From: Emydura subglobosa | Lineage: Eukaryota; Chordata; Testudines; Chelidae | DNA: 64,000 bases | Assembly: GCA_007922225.1 (NCBI GenBank) | Contig: ML679963.1 | Coordinates: 5,270,624-5,334,623 of the forward strand | Direction of reading: 5' to 3' | In this document: in pieces, positions 35,579-48,275 of the stretch | Layout of the letters: every line of letters begins with the position of its first letter | Position numbering within the stretch: the first letter of the stretch is position 1 | The notes under the pieces: model-generated | The model's input: only the letters and a program-made list of their open reading frames with translations | What the model was told of the DNA's origin: nothing | The model's database searches: none | Position numbers and translations under genes: made by a program

Positions 35579-37769
35579 TCTGCCCCAAATGTAAACAAAA
35601 CGACCTCCCAACTCATTTATATGCAGGCCACCTGTATTAAGGCCCAACCCTTCAAGAGGGTGTGGGCACTCACCAAGTAGCCGAGTCTATGGGCATGTAC
35701 ACATACGTACAGAAATAACGGCACAGTGATGGGTGCCCCAGAGATGCATGTAATTATAATAATAATTTTTTTCTTGTGGCCTTCTCTAAGTACCCGTTTC
35801 ATTCATCAGATAATCATCCTGCCACTTGTGTGGCCAATCTGTTGTCGTGCTGAATCCATACAGCTGGGGCGAACGGGGGACCTATAATAAGACATGTGGA
35901 CTGTGTAGTGAGAGGATGACCAGAGAGCTCCCTCAGGCTGAATGAAAGCTGCCGAGAGCAGTCCAGGTTAGGCACTTGAGTGAGGCGGGAGACACCTCAT
36001 CCTCTGTGTTTGGAAAAAGTGCTGAGCACATTGCAGGTGCTACTGCAATCCAAACCTGATTGACAGAGCAATGGGAACTCACATGCATGGCTCTGCGTGT
36101 TCCCTGTACTCCCTCACACGCTGTCCTGTTTTCATCCCTGCCAAAGGCTGAAACGTACATCACTGATCTACTTCCTTCAGTGCATATCGCACATGCTTTA
36201 TTCTGTCGCATTAGTGAGCTAACTGTAAGACACTGGTAGGAAACACGTATTTCTGGTAATATTTACTTTCAGTTTTCAAACACTATGCGTGATCCTACCT
36301 TGCAGACCCCTGTCTTACTGCGAAAAGAATCCCCTGCTTTTATTAAGCTTTGTGACAAACGAGGGGGTGGGGTGGGGCGGGGAATGGCCTTATTTCAAAG
36401 TTCGTGATCCTCAGGTATGTATCGGAGCAGAACAAGGTCCATCAGGCCCCAGTCCAAGCCAGGCTGCTGTACATTCAATTCGAAAAAGCTTCAGGAACTG
36501 TCCAAGGATTACATCCAATCTAGAAAGGTATAAAGCCCTGCCAAGCCGAAATGTGAAGCCATTTTATATGGCACATTAATTCAATGCCTGAAGAAAATCT
36601 ATATAGTCCTCTTTTGCCGGGAACATTCATAAATTATGCTGCCTTTCTTATTTGTGCTCTCTCTGCAGTGGCCCACTTGAAGCAATGGTATCTCCTTTAT
36701 GTCTACTCAAAAATCTCATCTCTAGTGCATTATTTCTTCTAATGGTTTTTCCTTTCTCTCTGTTTGACTTCCCCTACAGCAGGCTGTTAAGCAGAGTTTC
36801 AAAATACCCTCAAAAATCATTTGCTGGAAGAGTTGACCCTTTACTCTACCTACTGAGAATTGCACAAACTCCTGTACAGCATGGCAGAGATGCAGCCTGG
36901 ATAAATGATACAATGACAGCCAGCCTGATGTGTCAGGGTAGTGGGGAAGCAGTAGCAGCTCTGAATACAAGAATTATTCTTCATCATCTCAAACTGTCAC
37001 AACACATTACACTCAAGCCCTCAGCTTGCTGAAGGAGTGACCCTGGACTGAATGGAAGAGTGCTTGGGGAAAGAACTAATTGTAGCCTCTTTTCACACGT
37101 CAGTCACTTTTCACAGCACCAAACCTTTCAAGCTCAACTAATGTCAAGTTCCCTTTTTCTTTTTCTGTGTGGAATATTTTTGAGTTACATTGATGGCGTT
37201 TTTAAAGGAACAAGGTCTCCGACGAGGGGTGGAATTGTGGGGGAAGGGAGGGAAGTGCAAGAATTAGTGCACATCGGGAAGTCTATCGTACATCTGAAGA
37301 TTCACTGGAGTTACTCATTAACCGCTAGGAATGAAGGAAGCAGTACGGCATATTAGCAGCTAGGGTTTGAAGCTCTGAGTTCCATTTCTGTTATGCACTG
37401 TATTATTTCACTGGGTCCTTGACGATCCAAATGTAAGTCAAAAGTGCTTAGAAGCACTGGAATTTATTCTCTCCCTTGTTGTAAAGCTTGGATGCAAAAC
37501 TGGTATTTGATCTAACCATGGGATAAGAGAAATCAAATGTCTCTGTTTAAAAAGGCCAGGTTAGATCATGTTCCTCTGGGGACACAAGCAATTTTCGGAA
37601 GAACAGTTCAGAGGCAAAAATTAGAACCTCATTTTAAAATCAAAGCAACTTGCTTTCATTTTGAAGAAGAGCAAATAGTCCCCCTATGGCTATACTATTC
37701 AGAATCAGAGCACTGGATATGTCCTTTTGCTCAGAATATCCAAGTATTGGACAGTAGGGATGCGCTATA

Positions 37770-37915
37770 TCTTCTTGTTATCAACCTAGACTATAAAATC
37801 TTTGGGGCAGGGATTGTTTTCATGCATGTTTGCACAGTGACTACCACAACGAGTCTCCAACATCTGAATTCTAAGCACTGTTTATTACAAATAATAAATA
37901 GTAATTATGTGGCTT
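37770..37915 (+). mobile_element. SINE 3' half
   Basis: AGACTATAAAATCTTTGGGG then CAGGGATTG, a diverged CACAGTGACTACCACAACG, and a terminal AATAATAAATAGTAAT are the tail half of the MIR-like SINE. Confidence 0.6.
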
Positions 37916-38164
37916 CTGCCATCTAGATTCATCTGTCCAAAGGAGTCCCATGTACAATGAAGGGTAAAAGGCAGCAGAAGGCTTGAGGACCTGCTTTTGC
38001 AATGGTTACGAACTACATGATTCTTCCTCATACAAGGATTAGTAAAGCATCTTTATAGTAATGTTGCTGCAGTTACTGAACTAACAGGATATGTTCACAT
38101 ATGAGAACTTTCACGAGGCTCCACAGACCAGATTCTGCTCTCATTTACAGGGATATATACTAGA

Positions 38165-38399
38165 AGGGGATGCCTGCACTTCAAGCTGGAGGTGCAATTT
38201 CCAGCTCAATGAGACATACACACGCTAGCTCAGATTGAGCTAGTGTGCTAAAAATAGAAGTGTCACTGCCCCAAGTAGGATCCTGTGCAAGACACCAGGT
38301 ACGTCCTTGAGCAGCTAGGCCTCTCCAGCTGCTCATCTCACTCCAGCTACATTTCTATTTTTAGTGGCACGTATGTCTCCTCAATCTAGAAATTACAGA
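38165..38399. mobile_element. MITE with AGCTGGAGGTGCAATTTCC and GTATGTCTCCTC arms
   Basis: The left side reads CAAGCTGGAGGTGCAATTTC, GAGACATACACACGCTAGCT and GTGCTAAAAATAGAAGTG. The right side contains the inverse CATTTCTATTTTTAGTGGCA then CGTATGTCTCCTC. The long arms are diverged and the extreme right end appears truncated against a SINE tail. Confidence 0.6.
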
Positions 38400-38490
38400 G
38401 CTTGTCTCATTTCTGTATTTGTACAGCACCCAGCAACATCACGCCCTGATCCGAACTGGAGCCTTCTAGCTCTATTATAATATGAATATT
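38400..38490 (+). mobile_element. SINE tail fragment
   Basis: TGTCTCATTTCTGTATTTGT, then ACAGCACCCAGCA, then GCCCTGATCCGAACTGGAGC, is the CR1/L2-like tail of the SINE family. It ends in an AT-rich stretch. Confidence 0.65.
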
Positions 38491-38894
38491 TACTTCCAAT
38501 AACATGTACCTAGAGTAACTCCATTGAGGTCAATGGTGTTGGCACTGGATTTGTACCAGTGTAGCTGAGAGCAAAATTTGGCCCAAAACCTATACTTGTC
38601 ATATAAATTATTGTTGAACAGAAACTTCCTCTTAAATCAACTGTAGTGAAATTGCATTACTAACAGCACAATTCTGTATCTTTCTCAGATATTGCTTTAA
38701 CAGACATCAGAGAATTTAATTATGCGAACATGGAGCTCTAATTATATTGTCATCAGAAAACCTGGCTTGCTATTTAAAAAGGGAGAAACTAGCTCTGGCT
38801 ACAGTGAAAAATAATGGACTTACACGGGGTTAGTAGGAGTTTGTGCTGGAGAGAAGGGCAACGAAAAGATTTTGCAGAAAGACTTCTGCCATCA

Positions 38895-38908
38895 CCAGCA
38901 GGTGGCAC
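38895..38908 (+). promoter_or_regulatory. CTCF-like core site
   Basis: CCAGCAGGTGGCAC matches the core consensus CCASYAGRKGGCRS at all 14 positions. It lies in the last BCAS3 intron, outside recognisable repeats. It is oriented towards a second CTCF-like site on the opposite strand at 39442-39455. Confidence 0.5.
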
Positions 38909-39441
38909 TGCAACCCAGGAGCACTGTAAAGGCAGGTTTGTAGCGCATTGACTGCAATTTAGAGAAGCTAAGGATTTGACCTATGGTATTTTAATCATTA
39001 ACTTGTATTAAACTGACAACAACAAATACCCGTTTAAGGCTTTTAAGTTTCCTGGTGTCCTCCTCTAATTTTTGAAGGTTAAAATGAAATTTCTTTGCCA
39101 ACCAAGTTGTTTGTATTCATTTGACAAACACAGATTTCTCCTGCTCAGCTTCCAAAAGGAGCTGAAACTTTCCTTTCTTTCTTGTGCACCACCATCCAGG
39201 ATGATGCCCATGCAACCCCAGGAAGTGTTTGCTAGTTGATCACTGTTACACAGCCAGTTGGGGGTACACCCATTTTTCAGAACCATTAATCAAAAGTGCT
39301 ATTTTGTCTTAAATTTCTAAGCAATATAATCTGTTTCCCATCAGATTATAACATTGTTTGAAAATTAGTTAAATTTGGCACCTTCTCAGGTGTTTAGATT
39401 TTTCCCTTCTGCAAGGAAATGGGTAGCATATAGGTGTATCA

Positions 39442-39455
39442 CTGCCCTCTGTTGG
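39442..39455 (-). promoter_or_regulatory. CTCF-like core site, opposite orientation
   Basis: On the minus strand CCAACAGAGGGCAG matches CCASYAGRKGGCRS at 13 of 14 positions; only the fourth base differs. It is preceded by GG, as in strong sites. It lies about 550 bp from the plus-strand site at 38895 and the two are convergent. Confidence 0.45.
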
Positions 39456-42400
39456 CCAGAATAATAACTATTTAGATGTGTGTCAGAGGCCTGATAAATA
39501 GCTAATGAAGATTCTCCTTGAGTTCAAGCGGCAGGGAGTGTGCTTTAGCAGCAGCAAGACCAGAGTCTGATTGTTAATTTCTGATTTCCTGAGAAGTTCC
39601 AGGTGGCTGTGACATATGTGAAGTTCCCAGAAGCATAAGAATTGTAGCAATGTTTTTTTAACCAGCCGTTTGAGAGAACAGACCTTAGACAACTTTGAAA
39701 AGGGAAAATGCAGAGATATGATATTTTACTACTGAAAATCAATCACTGTATTGAATTTGTTTCACACCATCCCAACAGGAAAGATGCTGAGATACAAGAG
39801 AAGCTGCTACATTAAATTTTCAGAGCAAAAAAGACATGCAAAAGCTGCCTGAACAATTTCTATGAAACTGAAAATCAGTGGCTTATGCAAAATATTAGTG
39901 ACTGTCAAATTATCATACAACAACTTTAATGTTGAATCCCCATAGAATTCTCTATAATGTAATGCATTGGAGATGAAAGCTGGAGTGTCAGAAAAAAGTG
40001 GTAGGGTTTAATATTTGGATGAGGAGATATAGAAGATAACATGGAACCAAAGTGCTGAAGACAGAATCTTCTGAACATTAAAAGTCAAATGAAATTGCAC
40101 AATTACTCTCTGGTGAATTATTTCAATGTTAAAATGCCAAATGAGTAACACTTACAAAAATTAAGAGGACAGCTGAACTTACAGAAATGTCTGGCTTTTC
40201 TTCAAGCAAACTGAGATTGTTGAGACAAAATCAAAACATTTTCACGTGTGAACCTTTAAAGCATTTTGTCTGCAAAAATAAATTGAGCTTGTTGGGTTTT
40301 TTTAAGAAAAAGAAAAACCAAAAACACCCCCCAACAACTAGGTACATAAACAATAAGATAACCAAATCTCTGGCATACAGCCAGGCTCAACTCTGAACAT
40401 TTTATGGAAGGTTAAAAGTGCACCAGATAAAGGAGTAAAGCATTTAGAGAGACAATATTCTTCATGATAGGCACTTTCACAATGACTTTAAAAAATAATC
40501 TCAAATTTCATACAGCTGTATATTTTTATAAAGAGGTTTAGGATGTTTTGCTACATAAATGGCACTTTCGAAAGACAAGTTGCCCATTTTAACCAGTATG
40601 TGAAGTTTCAAAAGCTAAAAGAAAAATTGAAAGGTTATAGAAAACAGATTTTTGTAGCCCAAGTACACAGTGTGAAATGTACTAACTGTTCATGCAAGAT
40701 TTCCAAAAGTGTGTGTGTTTTTCCCCCCTGTAAATGAAGAAGCAGATGTAATTGTTTTGATTTAAGAGGAGAAAAAAAAAACAACCCCAAACTTCAAAGT
40801 CACAATATGCTGCTACTAAAGGTTTACTCTTCAGTATCCCAACTGGTTTCATTTGCTTTCAAATCTTGAGATCTACAAAGTACCGTCTCATATTTAATAT
40901 ATGTTTTCCTGCTGCAAGCCATTGTGCATATATGTTTTTAATGTATTTAAGCAAAATTATCTTTTATCTTCAATTACACAAGCAGCCCATCTGTGTATTT
41001 GAAACCAAAAGCATTTACAGAGAAAACACTATATTAAAATTCCTGGTTCTGGTCTCTTGTTCCCAGAGTTGTGGGATTGCCTCAGATTGCTCATCTGACC
41101 CCTGCCAGCCTTGGACTCTGACAGGGAAATTCAAATTAAAACATTATTTTGTATGTTTACAACCCCTACCAACTCCATGCTGTCAAACCAAACTTTGTTC
41201 CACCACTTTGCTGGAAACAGAGTTCCAGGTTGTATGGTCCTGCCCAAAAGGTTTGGAGGAAATATACTGGCTTATCCCTACTCTTGGGGCTCAAAACATT
41301 TCTATTCAGGATGATCCTGGGCACCATCAATTCCCACTAAAGTTAACAGGAGCTGAGGACATTCTGCTCTTTGTGGGACTGGCTGGGACCCTGCATCCTC
41401 AGGAAGACAATAGCAAGTCCTATTTTCATCTGCTTACAGCAGCTCAAGACAATCAGAAAGTGAGAAGATGAGCACTGCCTGCTTTTCCATCCCCAACTCA
41501 ACAGTCCGAGCAAACAATCTGATCCTGGAAAAGCTTCCTGAACGTCAACATAATAAATATGGTGATTACCTCACAGTCTGGGCATCATTTCACTGATACG
41601 CCGAACCAGAGATTTCAGACATGCCTAAACCTCAAAACCATTAGCAATTTCTTTCATGTCTAAGACTTGCTTTCCCCCCTTACGAGATTGCCTCGATGAT
41701 TGGATCCCCTGATGATCCTAACTTAGAAAAAGAAGGTACTGTATGACCCAGGAGATGGACAACTTTTGTGCTGTTACAGTTTTGTTTTGTGTGTGCAGGG
41801 GGGTATGTAAAAGTGTGTACGTCTGCCAAAAACAGCACTGCCAAGTCCCGCACTACTGCAATTCATTTTAGAGCACTATAAAGCCAAATCATCCTGTCCA
41901 GATTCTAATAACAGAACACTTATGACACAGTGACCCTTCTGGCCAGTTAAGGAGAGCTCCTGGAGGACTCTGTGCTCTCTTGCTGAGGTAGAAGGATACT
42001 GTGGTGGAGAAAGCTCAACTGGTTCAGAGTTTGGGTTTGGTTTGGGGAAGCAGACAAAAATTTGGAAAACCTCACAAAGGGTTCCGTTTGAGGTTGGTTC
42101 TAAAGAGGGGCCAAGAGGCAGAGGAGGGTGGAATGGATGAATGTACTTTGTCCAAACAGGTTTTCCCATTGCTAGAAAGTGAAGATGAGTCATTGGGGCT
42201 GGGGGTGGCGGGAGGGAGAGGGCTAAACACCTGTGCTGCCGGCTCTACCAGGATCTCAACATTTTTCAAATTAGTTTTTACAAATTAAAGTTGATGGCGT
42301 TGCTTTAAGCAGTTGGATTTTTAAACCCGGGCCTGACTTTCAGAAATGCCCTTTAATTTTGCAGGCCCACAAATGCACGCACAAAAACCAATTTAATTAG

Positions 42401-43439
42401 CCTAACTATCTGACTGTGCGTGCCAAAACACACACACACCCCGTGGATTCAGTCATTTGTAGGCACAAACTAAACGATGGCTTGAGACTCTTTGAAAACA
42501 AAAATCAGGCCCTATCTTTTTATTATTGGTTGTAGTACGTCTTACCTATAGAGCACCAACTCTGACTTGGAAATACATGTGCAAAGGGGCTTTGATGGAA
42601 GCCGTATCTCACGGCGTAATATGGCCCCCAGTTAACTTAGACGTGTCTGCACAGCATGTTTGTATTTGTTCTCATGAAGGCAGAAGGCAGCTGCCAACTA
42701 CTTAAAATAACGATCAATTTTAAGTAGAAAATCTTATTTTAAAAATCATTAAAACATTGATTTGAACATATTAGGCTTTTTTTAAGTTGCACATTTTAAA
42801 ACCTTGCCAAATGTGTGAATGTACTGCAGGCTGAACGAGCATGTAGCTGGGAATGACTCTTGTGGGAAGTCCAGAGAGTTAATGTAAGACCAGGGAATTT
42901 CTTGACATGATCAGGGGACCCTAGGGGAACATCTCCCTGACCAGGCGAAAGCATGCACAAGCTGTTCTGGCAGTGGGAAGCAGCAGCTGTGGGATGTTTT
43001 GTGCTCTGATTTGGGACAGCACTGGGGATCATAAGGAGTATTTAAAGGACTTCTGTGGGACTTCCTATTCAGCATGTGGGAGACGGCTGCTTCTGCATTC
43101 TGAGCTAGGCTTGGGGGCTCACAGGTTTTCCATTATTTAACGCTGGCTAGGAGGCTGCCATCATCTTTTTCTCCAGTCACCCACATCTCAGTCTCCTCTG
43201 GAGTAGAGCTCTGCAATGTGCTCTGCTTTTATAGCTATCATGGAAGTCCTTTCAGACTTCCCCCTTCCCCATCCTACATGCCACATTGGAGCATTTGGCT
43301 AGAGCTGGGAGAGCACACATCCTTGCAATGGGTGGGAACAGTTGCTAATTCTGGGTGCTCTCCCTTCATGGCCCCTGGGAGTATTCTTCCTGCCAGTAGC
43401 TTTCCCTGATAAAACCCTACAGGAACTGCTGTAGATGCA

Positions 43440-43464
43440 GTGCCCCACCCCACCCCACCCCACC
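43440..43464. repeat. (CCCCA)n microsatellite
   Basis: Four to five CCCCA units lie just left of a mariner-like element. Confidence 0.8.
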
Positions 43465-43487
43465 GGCCCTTTCAAGACCACAGTGTA

Positions 43488-43903
43488 CAGCAGAACCTCA
43501 GAGTTACAAACATCAGGGTTATGAACTGACTCGTCAATGACACACTTCATTTAGAACAGGAAGTACACAACCAGGCAGCAGCAGAGACCAAAAAAAAAAA
43601 AAAAAAAAAAGCAGCAAATACAGCACAGTTCTGTGTTAAATGCAAACTACTAAACAAAAGGGACCGTTTATAACAAAGATTTGACAAGGTAAGGAAAATG
43701 TTCCTGTGCTTGTTTCATTTAAATTAAGATGGCTAAAAACAGCATTTTTCTTCTGCACTGTAAAGTTTCAAAGCTGTATTAAGTCAATGGTCAGTTGTAA
43801 ACTTTTGAAAGAACCGCCATAATGTTTTGTTCAGAGTTACAAACGTTTCAGCATTACGAACAACCTCCATTCCCGAGGTGCCCGTAACTCTGAGGTTCTA
43901 CCG
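43488..43903. mobile_element. Mariner/Tigger-like MITE (416 bp) with TA target duplication
   Basis: The left end CAGCAGAACCTCAGAGTTAC and the reverse complement of the right end, CGGTAGAACCTCAGAGTTAC, match at 18 of 20 positions. TA flanks both sides (43486-43487 and 43904-43905), as required for Tc1/mariner. The interior contains an A21 run (43590-43610) and no transposase. This is a non-autonomous copy. Confidence 0.88.
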
Positions 43904-44375
43904 TAGTCTTCAGTGTAACAATTAAAGTTTAACTATTGGGCAGATCTTACCGAACAATGGACCTGCCAACAAACCATTAACTATGGTAGTGCTCATGGGA
44001 GACGGGCTAACATGCCTTTTGAGGCAAAACACTACAAACAACTTCCTAGGTGGAAACAGACATTTCCAACAAGCATGTGTTTCCAAATGCTGCCTGTGCT
44101 AATGGCATTCATGGAATTTCTCTAGATGTTCTAAAACAACCAGTCTAGATTCTCAGTGCTGTGTTAGATTCACATGGCTGCTACATTTGCAGGAAATCAT
44201 ATGCCTTTGATTAAGAGGTTTCGGGAAATCCCACACACTGAACCATGAATGCACTTGCTGAGGGGGCCTTCTCTAAATTTTCCAGAATTGAAACTGCTGT
44301 ATGCCTATAAAGCAGCACTGACAACAAGGTACCAATTAGGATTAATATTGGTAGAGATGCCTGGATACAAACCTA

Positions 44376-44521
44376 AGCCTGATCCAAAGCCCACTGAAGT
44401 CAATGGGAGTCTTTCCATTAAATTCAAAGGGCTTTGGATGAGGCCCATAGGGTGAAATCCTGGCCCCACTGAGGTTAATGGCAAAACTCCCACTGACTTC
44501 AAAGGGGCATGATTTCACCCC
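44376..44521. repeat. Bipartite palindromic element, second copy
   Basis: Module 1: GATCCAAAGCCCACTGAAGT ... AAGGGCTTTGGATGAGG. Module 2: GGTGAAATCCTGGCCCCACT ... GGGGCATGATTTCACC, with GGCAAAACTCCCACTGACTT inside. The order and spacing are the same as at 22915-23066. Confidence 0.65.
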
Positions 44522-47154
44522 TACTCTCCTTATCTAACAGCTGGGAGTGATTGTTTTAAAATGTCCATCCACTGTACTACCTAGTTCTAGCTGCAGGGGA
44601 AAAACAATTCCCTCTCTAGTGGGATACACAGTGTGAAAAATGACAGAGTGAAGCAGAAGGTTTTGCAATTTATGAGGAAAAAGTACCATTGGTAACAACG
44701 TTGGCAAATCAGACTCCTGCTAATGTATGAAGACCATAAAGTGAAACATTAGGAGTTGGCTAGCAAAAAAAGAAAAACATACTTGTCTATTTTCGTTGTT
44801 TCAGATGAAGTGTAAAAAGGAAAGAGAGAGCAGAAATTGGGGGGGGGGGAAGAGAAGTCAGATTTTAAATTTTTGTAAAGGTTTTAATCTCTCTTTTGTC
44901 TATTCCTTATATCACCATGGAATTTGGTGTAATTTAAGGAGGTGCTAGCACAACAGGTCAAGATTATTTTAAAAAACCTATCTATTTTACCTCAGTGTCC
45001 CTTTAGCCCTTGGTAAAAAAGTGGAGGATTTCTGACCTAAGAAACTTTTGAAAAGAATGTTTCTTCTGATGGTACTCTCTAAAACCACCTGTATGGAATT
45101 ACGCTACAGACCTAAACAAATTCCAGTTTTGCTGAGTATCACTTGGGCTTGGCAGATTTTTCCATTTGCAAAGAATAGTGCCTGCAAAATTATATCTACA
45201 TTATTTTTGTCCAGGGATAGTAGCATAGAATATTTAGCAACTATAAACAGAGTAGGATGAAAAATGCTGCAGCATGAGACGCGAGCTCAGGATATAATCT
45301 CTTTCTGACCGGATGCCTGCAAGATGTCACTGAAATTCTCTCTCTCTTAGTGCAACCCGTGTGGAGCCAATATGAACTCCCAGCAAAGTGCTTAAAACCC
45401 CATTATTTATAATAACTGTTAAATGATGAGACATTGTTTACCCAGATCGCAAGATAAATTCTCACTTACAGAATGCTCGCCTGAGTGTCCTGAAAGTCAT
45501 CTGGTTTTTATTTAAACGCAAAATGTAATTAGACTCTCAATAACACAGCAGAAGAATTCAATAAGATATGCCTTTTCGCTTACAGTTTAATATTAACATT
45601 TCCCCATAAATGTTAATGAATAAAGTCTATTGTTTTATTTATTATATGTGGTAGAAGCTAGGAATGGAGGGAAGGATAATATTTTCATACCATGAATGCA
45701 ATTCTCTGACTTCAAGGGAAGCTAAAGGTGCTCAGAACCTCCCAGTATCTGACTTGGAGACATCACCTCCTGCTGGTTACAGACAGAAGTGCTACCTCTA
45801 GGAAAGACAATTCCAAACATTAAGTGGCTGAAGTGATAGGTGAGGGCTGAATCACCTGATCTACAGGGAGGCCCTCTGTCAAGATAAATCACTTTTCTTC
45901 TCCCCTCCCCCCCCATCCTGTTGTTTCTGTCCTCATTTGTTGTAGATCCTTCCTTACTTCCTTTGCCACATCCCACTCTCCTCTGGATCAGCTCCCCTCT
46001 AAGCACTTCAAGCATTAGATGTCTAATGACAATATCTCTGCTAGTTATGCCTGCTGAGCCAGTGTGCGAGGGTGGGGTGGAAAAATATGGGTCATCAGAG
46101 TGTGGTGGTGACTCCAAGGCCCTGATGCTCCTTGCACACGCCGGTTAAATGCCAAGCGTGGATAGCAAGTCCAGATTTTCAGGAAGTTCAGGTTATTATT
46201 TATCTTCTGTCCTTTTGGAGAAACATATTAGGGAAATGACAGGTGTCCAACCTTAAACTAACTAAAAATCAGGTAGCAAACTATGTGAAAGCACAGTAGA
46301 AAATGGTCTGTGGATCTGTGAGTGGAAAGTCCTGTTATTTCTCACCATGCCCCACACTGATGCTGCCCTCCTTTGGCTTAGATGGCACTTTAGAGATCCC
46401 CATCAATGCTCTTCATAAATGTGAGGTAATTCTTGTGTAGCAGGAGCTGAGCTGCGTCTGTGGCACTCTGGGTTGCTGCTGATCTGAGAAGCAAGAGACC
46501 GGATGTGGCTGAGTGAAACAAAAACCACAGGGCCCAGAGGTTGGCCCACACTGGTGCATTTTAACTGTTTTAGTCTTTGACCTTCCATTTATTGACAAGG
46601 ATTTCGCTGTGTTAAATGTATATTTTGTTGTTTAACGTGACTCATATTTTATTGTAGCTTTCTAACAAGAAGTGTTCGTTTCACAGTTCTGCTGCTTAAC
46701 AATGTTTAAAGGTTTCTATTCAATTTGCTTCTCTCGTTTCCCCCAATGAGCACAATGCATACTTTATGAGGGCTTTTCAATAACTTTGGGTCTTTTCCTT
46801 TCGCAATACAGAGAGCAGTACATTAATGACCAGAGGTTGGCGTAGATGCTATGTAGAGGCCAGAATGGGGATTTAGCTACTGCTAGCGCATTGTTTCAAA
46901 TTAAGCAAAGGGACAGATTTTCAAAGCATGAATAAAATCTGTGTTGGGAATCTACGTTAATGGAAGGTAATCAGATACCATGGAGATGGGTAACAGTATA
47001 AACACTAAGACAGAGACATGGGGCTCTGAAGATGGCATCCTCTCCCCTCACTAACCTGGAATCTGGCCAGCTCCACCTGCCCCACATTCTGCAACTACTA
47101 CTTCAGCATCCATCCATCTACAATACTTACAGCCCCCACTTCCCATAGTACCTT

Positions 47155-47620
47155 CATGCCTCACAATCTTTTAACATATCTACCCCTATAACACCCTGTG
47201 AACCAGAGCAAGGCTATCATCCCCAGTTTGCAGACGGGGAGTTGAGGCACAGAGGGTAGGTCTACACTGCAATCAGAAGCTGCGGCTGGCTCATGTCAGT
47301 TGACTCAGGCTTGCGGGGCCTGGGTTAGGGCTGTTGGATTGTGGTGTAGACACGGGGGCATGGGCTGGAGCCGGGGCTCTGGGACCCCGTGAGGGTGGGT
47401 AGATTCCGTTCCAGAGCTCATGCTCCCATCTGAGTCCAAAAGCTACATGGCAATTTAAGAGCCCCTTAGCCCGAGAGCCTGAGGCGGCTGACAAGGGCCA
47501 GGCACAGGCATGTAACTGCAGTGTAGACATACCCAGCGGGACTAAATGACTTGCCCAAAGCGGAGCAGGGAGCTGGCATCCTAGCTACTGGGCCAGCCTC
47601 TCTCTCCTACCATTCAGACT
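47155..47620 (-). mobile_element. MIR-like SINE split by a MITE
   Basis: The left part reads CCCCAGTTTGCAGACGGGGA and GTTGAGGCACAGA. The right part continues ACTAAATGACTTGCCCAAAG and ends in the tRNA-like head (CATCCTAGCTACTGG). This is the SINE in reverse, with the MITE at 47254-47534 inside its core. Confidence 0.75.
47254..47534. mobile_element. MITE with long TCTACACTGCA inverted ends (281 bp)
   Basis: GGGTAGGTCTACACTGCA at the left and TGCAGTGTAGACATACCC at the right are inverted with one mismatch in 18. The pairing continues more loosely inward (TGTCAGTTGACTCAGGCTT against the reverse of GAGCCTGAGGCGGCTGACA). No clear target duplication is seen (AGA and AGC flank). A family of this kind is abundant in turtles by my memory. 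Confidence 0.8.
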
Positions 47621-47987
47621 ATAACAGCAACACATGCTCACTACACAAGGGCTTTGGCCAGTAGATCGGCGTGATCTGGACTCACTTGCTATTACTCACC
47701 CTGGAAGGGATGTAGTCTCGTGACCTGCCCCCTATGCAGCAGAACCCATTCAGTCCTGCTACTCTGGAGACTTTGCGCATCTGTGCAAGGGATTTACCCC
47801 TTAAAGCTCAAACACCTTGTGCTTGTGTCTAAGAAGATAGACGAGAGGGCTCCGGGATCTTCTTTAAACTGTTCAAGCAAGAGGGCAGGATCTCTCCATA
47901 AAGCACAGGAGCGTGCTAAGATAGTACACTAGCCTGCGCCTCCCGTCCCCTAGCTGGCTATTGTTAATACTAATGAATACTTTCCGC

Positions 47988-48082
47988 CTGATCCATCACT
48001 GCTGTACTCCAGTTTTAGGCTGATGCAATGAGTTCAGTCTATCTGCACTGGTATAAAACTGGAGTAACACAGTGGTGAATCC
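47988..48082. repeat. Foldback element with 25-base arms
   Basis: ATCCATCACTGCTGTACTCC then AGTTTTA pairs with TATAAAACTGGAGTAACACA then GTGGTGAAT, giving a hairpin of about 95 bp. Confidence 0.6.
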
Positions 48083-48094
48083 GTCCTACAGCAG

Positions 48095-48275
48095 TTATGT
48101 AGCACGTTTCATCCATTGCTCTCAAAGTACTTTACTAAGAGGGTATTATTATCCCCATTCTACAGACGAGGACACTGAGGCACAGCTGAAATTGGAACCC
48201 AGGTCTTCGAACACTCAGTCCACTGGGCCATGGTGTTAAACAGCAGCAAGCGCTAGCCAGCGGATGGTGGCTGCA
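48095..48275 (-). mobile_element. MIR-like SINE fragment
   Basis: TATTATTATCCCCATTCTAC, AGACGAGGACACTGAGGCAC and AACCCAGGTCTTCG are the reversed SINE core and head. Confidence 0.75.

Larger units (their letters stand above)
38129..38588. repeat. Foldback element interrupted by MITE and SINE tail
   Basis: The left arm CAGATTCTGCTCTCATTTAC (about 38131-38150) pairs with the right arm at 38556-38583 (GTGTAGCTGAGAGCAAAATT then TGGCC). The central CCATTGAGGTCAATGG lies on the right side (about 38521-38536). The gap is filled by the elements at 38165-38399 and 38400-38490. Confidence 0.5.

Noticed and set aside
40866..41471. 201-aa open frame on the plus strand
   Set aside because: It lies antisense in the BCAS3 intron, has no recognisable domain, and its composition is that of random AT-rich sequence. 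The length is within chance for 64 kb.
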